The notes under the pieces are model-generated. The model saw nothing but the letters and a program-made list of their open reading frames with translations. It was not told the origin of the DNA and searched no databases. A program made the position numbers and the translations under genes. 5,981 bases of DNA from the NCBI GenBank assembly GCA_900755865.1, contig CAAEHZ010000120.1, forward strand, positions 1 through 5,981. Direction: 5' to 3'. Of this stretch, positions 5,887-5,981 are shown piece after piece; positions within the stretch are counted from its first letter, which is position 1; the number at the start of each line of letters is the position of its first letter. The DNA comes from Lachnospiraceae bacterium (GTDB taxonomy: Bacteria; Bacillota; Clostridia; Lachnospirales; Lachnospiraceae).

Positions 5887-5981
5887 GTTCCGTTTTCTCT
5901 TTCCGGAATCCTCTCTCTGAGCTTTTCTCTCTAATCGGGTATATTCAGATATATTTTTACGCTATTGCCAGCGCTTTGGAG

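Noticed and set aside
5957..5981. Tail of an upstream gene (SKALAIA then TAA) at the right edge; 13 of 15 bases of GCGCTGGCAATAGCG match the permease tail at positions 5-19
   Set aside because: Only seven codons are visible, with no flanking support. The resemblance to the permease end is short and Ala-rich, so chance is the simplest explanation.
5887..5981. Promoter for the exporter operon in the A/T-rich stretch near 5941-5960
   Set aside because: TATATC- and AATATA-like -10 candidates exist, but no credible -35 box at 16-18 bases could be found inside the window.

Overview
The window reads as chromosomal DNA from a low-to-mid GC Gram-positive bacterium of the Clostridia, probably Lachnospiraceae. 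The grounds are strong AGGAGG-type ribosome sites, lipoprotein-type solute binding and codon and protein style. The family-level placement is inference. Every gene I can support lies on the minus strand, so transcription runs from right to left.

Right half (about 5886 to 2395): two adjacent half-size ABC exporters, 607 and 547 residues, separated by 24 bases. Their nucleotide-binding domains are unequal in complementary ways. The first has a canonical LSGGQ signature but Asp in place of the catalytic Glu. The second keeps the Glu but has a divergent signature. This is the pattern of a heterodimeric exporter with one working and one degenerate ATP site.

Just downstream (2340 to 2065) is a wreck of a Gfo/Idh/MocA-type oxidoreductase. 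Its Rossmann start and C-terminal tail lie in the same frame, but the centre of the gene is gone and a TGA sits near the join.

Left half: a sigma-A-type promoter (2055 to 2027) overlaps the end of that wreck and drives a roughly 370-base leader, then a lipoprotein amino-acid-binding protein (1648 to 722), then an amino-acid permease (GTG start at 706, running off the left edge). An ATPase gene probably follows outside the window.

The most interesting part is the leader. It encodes a 30-residue peptide with eight cysteines, well placed behind a ribosome site, followed by an intrinsic terminator. A 9-bp perfect stem brackets all the Cys codons, and its downstream arm can also pair with the terminator. 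This is the architecture of ribosome-mediated transcription attenuation, with Cys-tRNA supply as the predicted signal. It implies the transporter imports cystine, cysteine or a related sulfur compound. Between the terminator and the binding-protein gene lies a second foldable RNA segment (1782 to 1695) resembling a three-way junction. One of its hairpins is perfectly complementary over 10 bases to the Cys-codon run.
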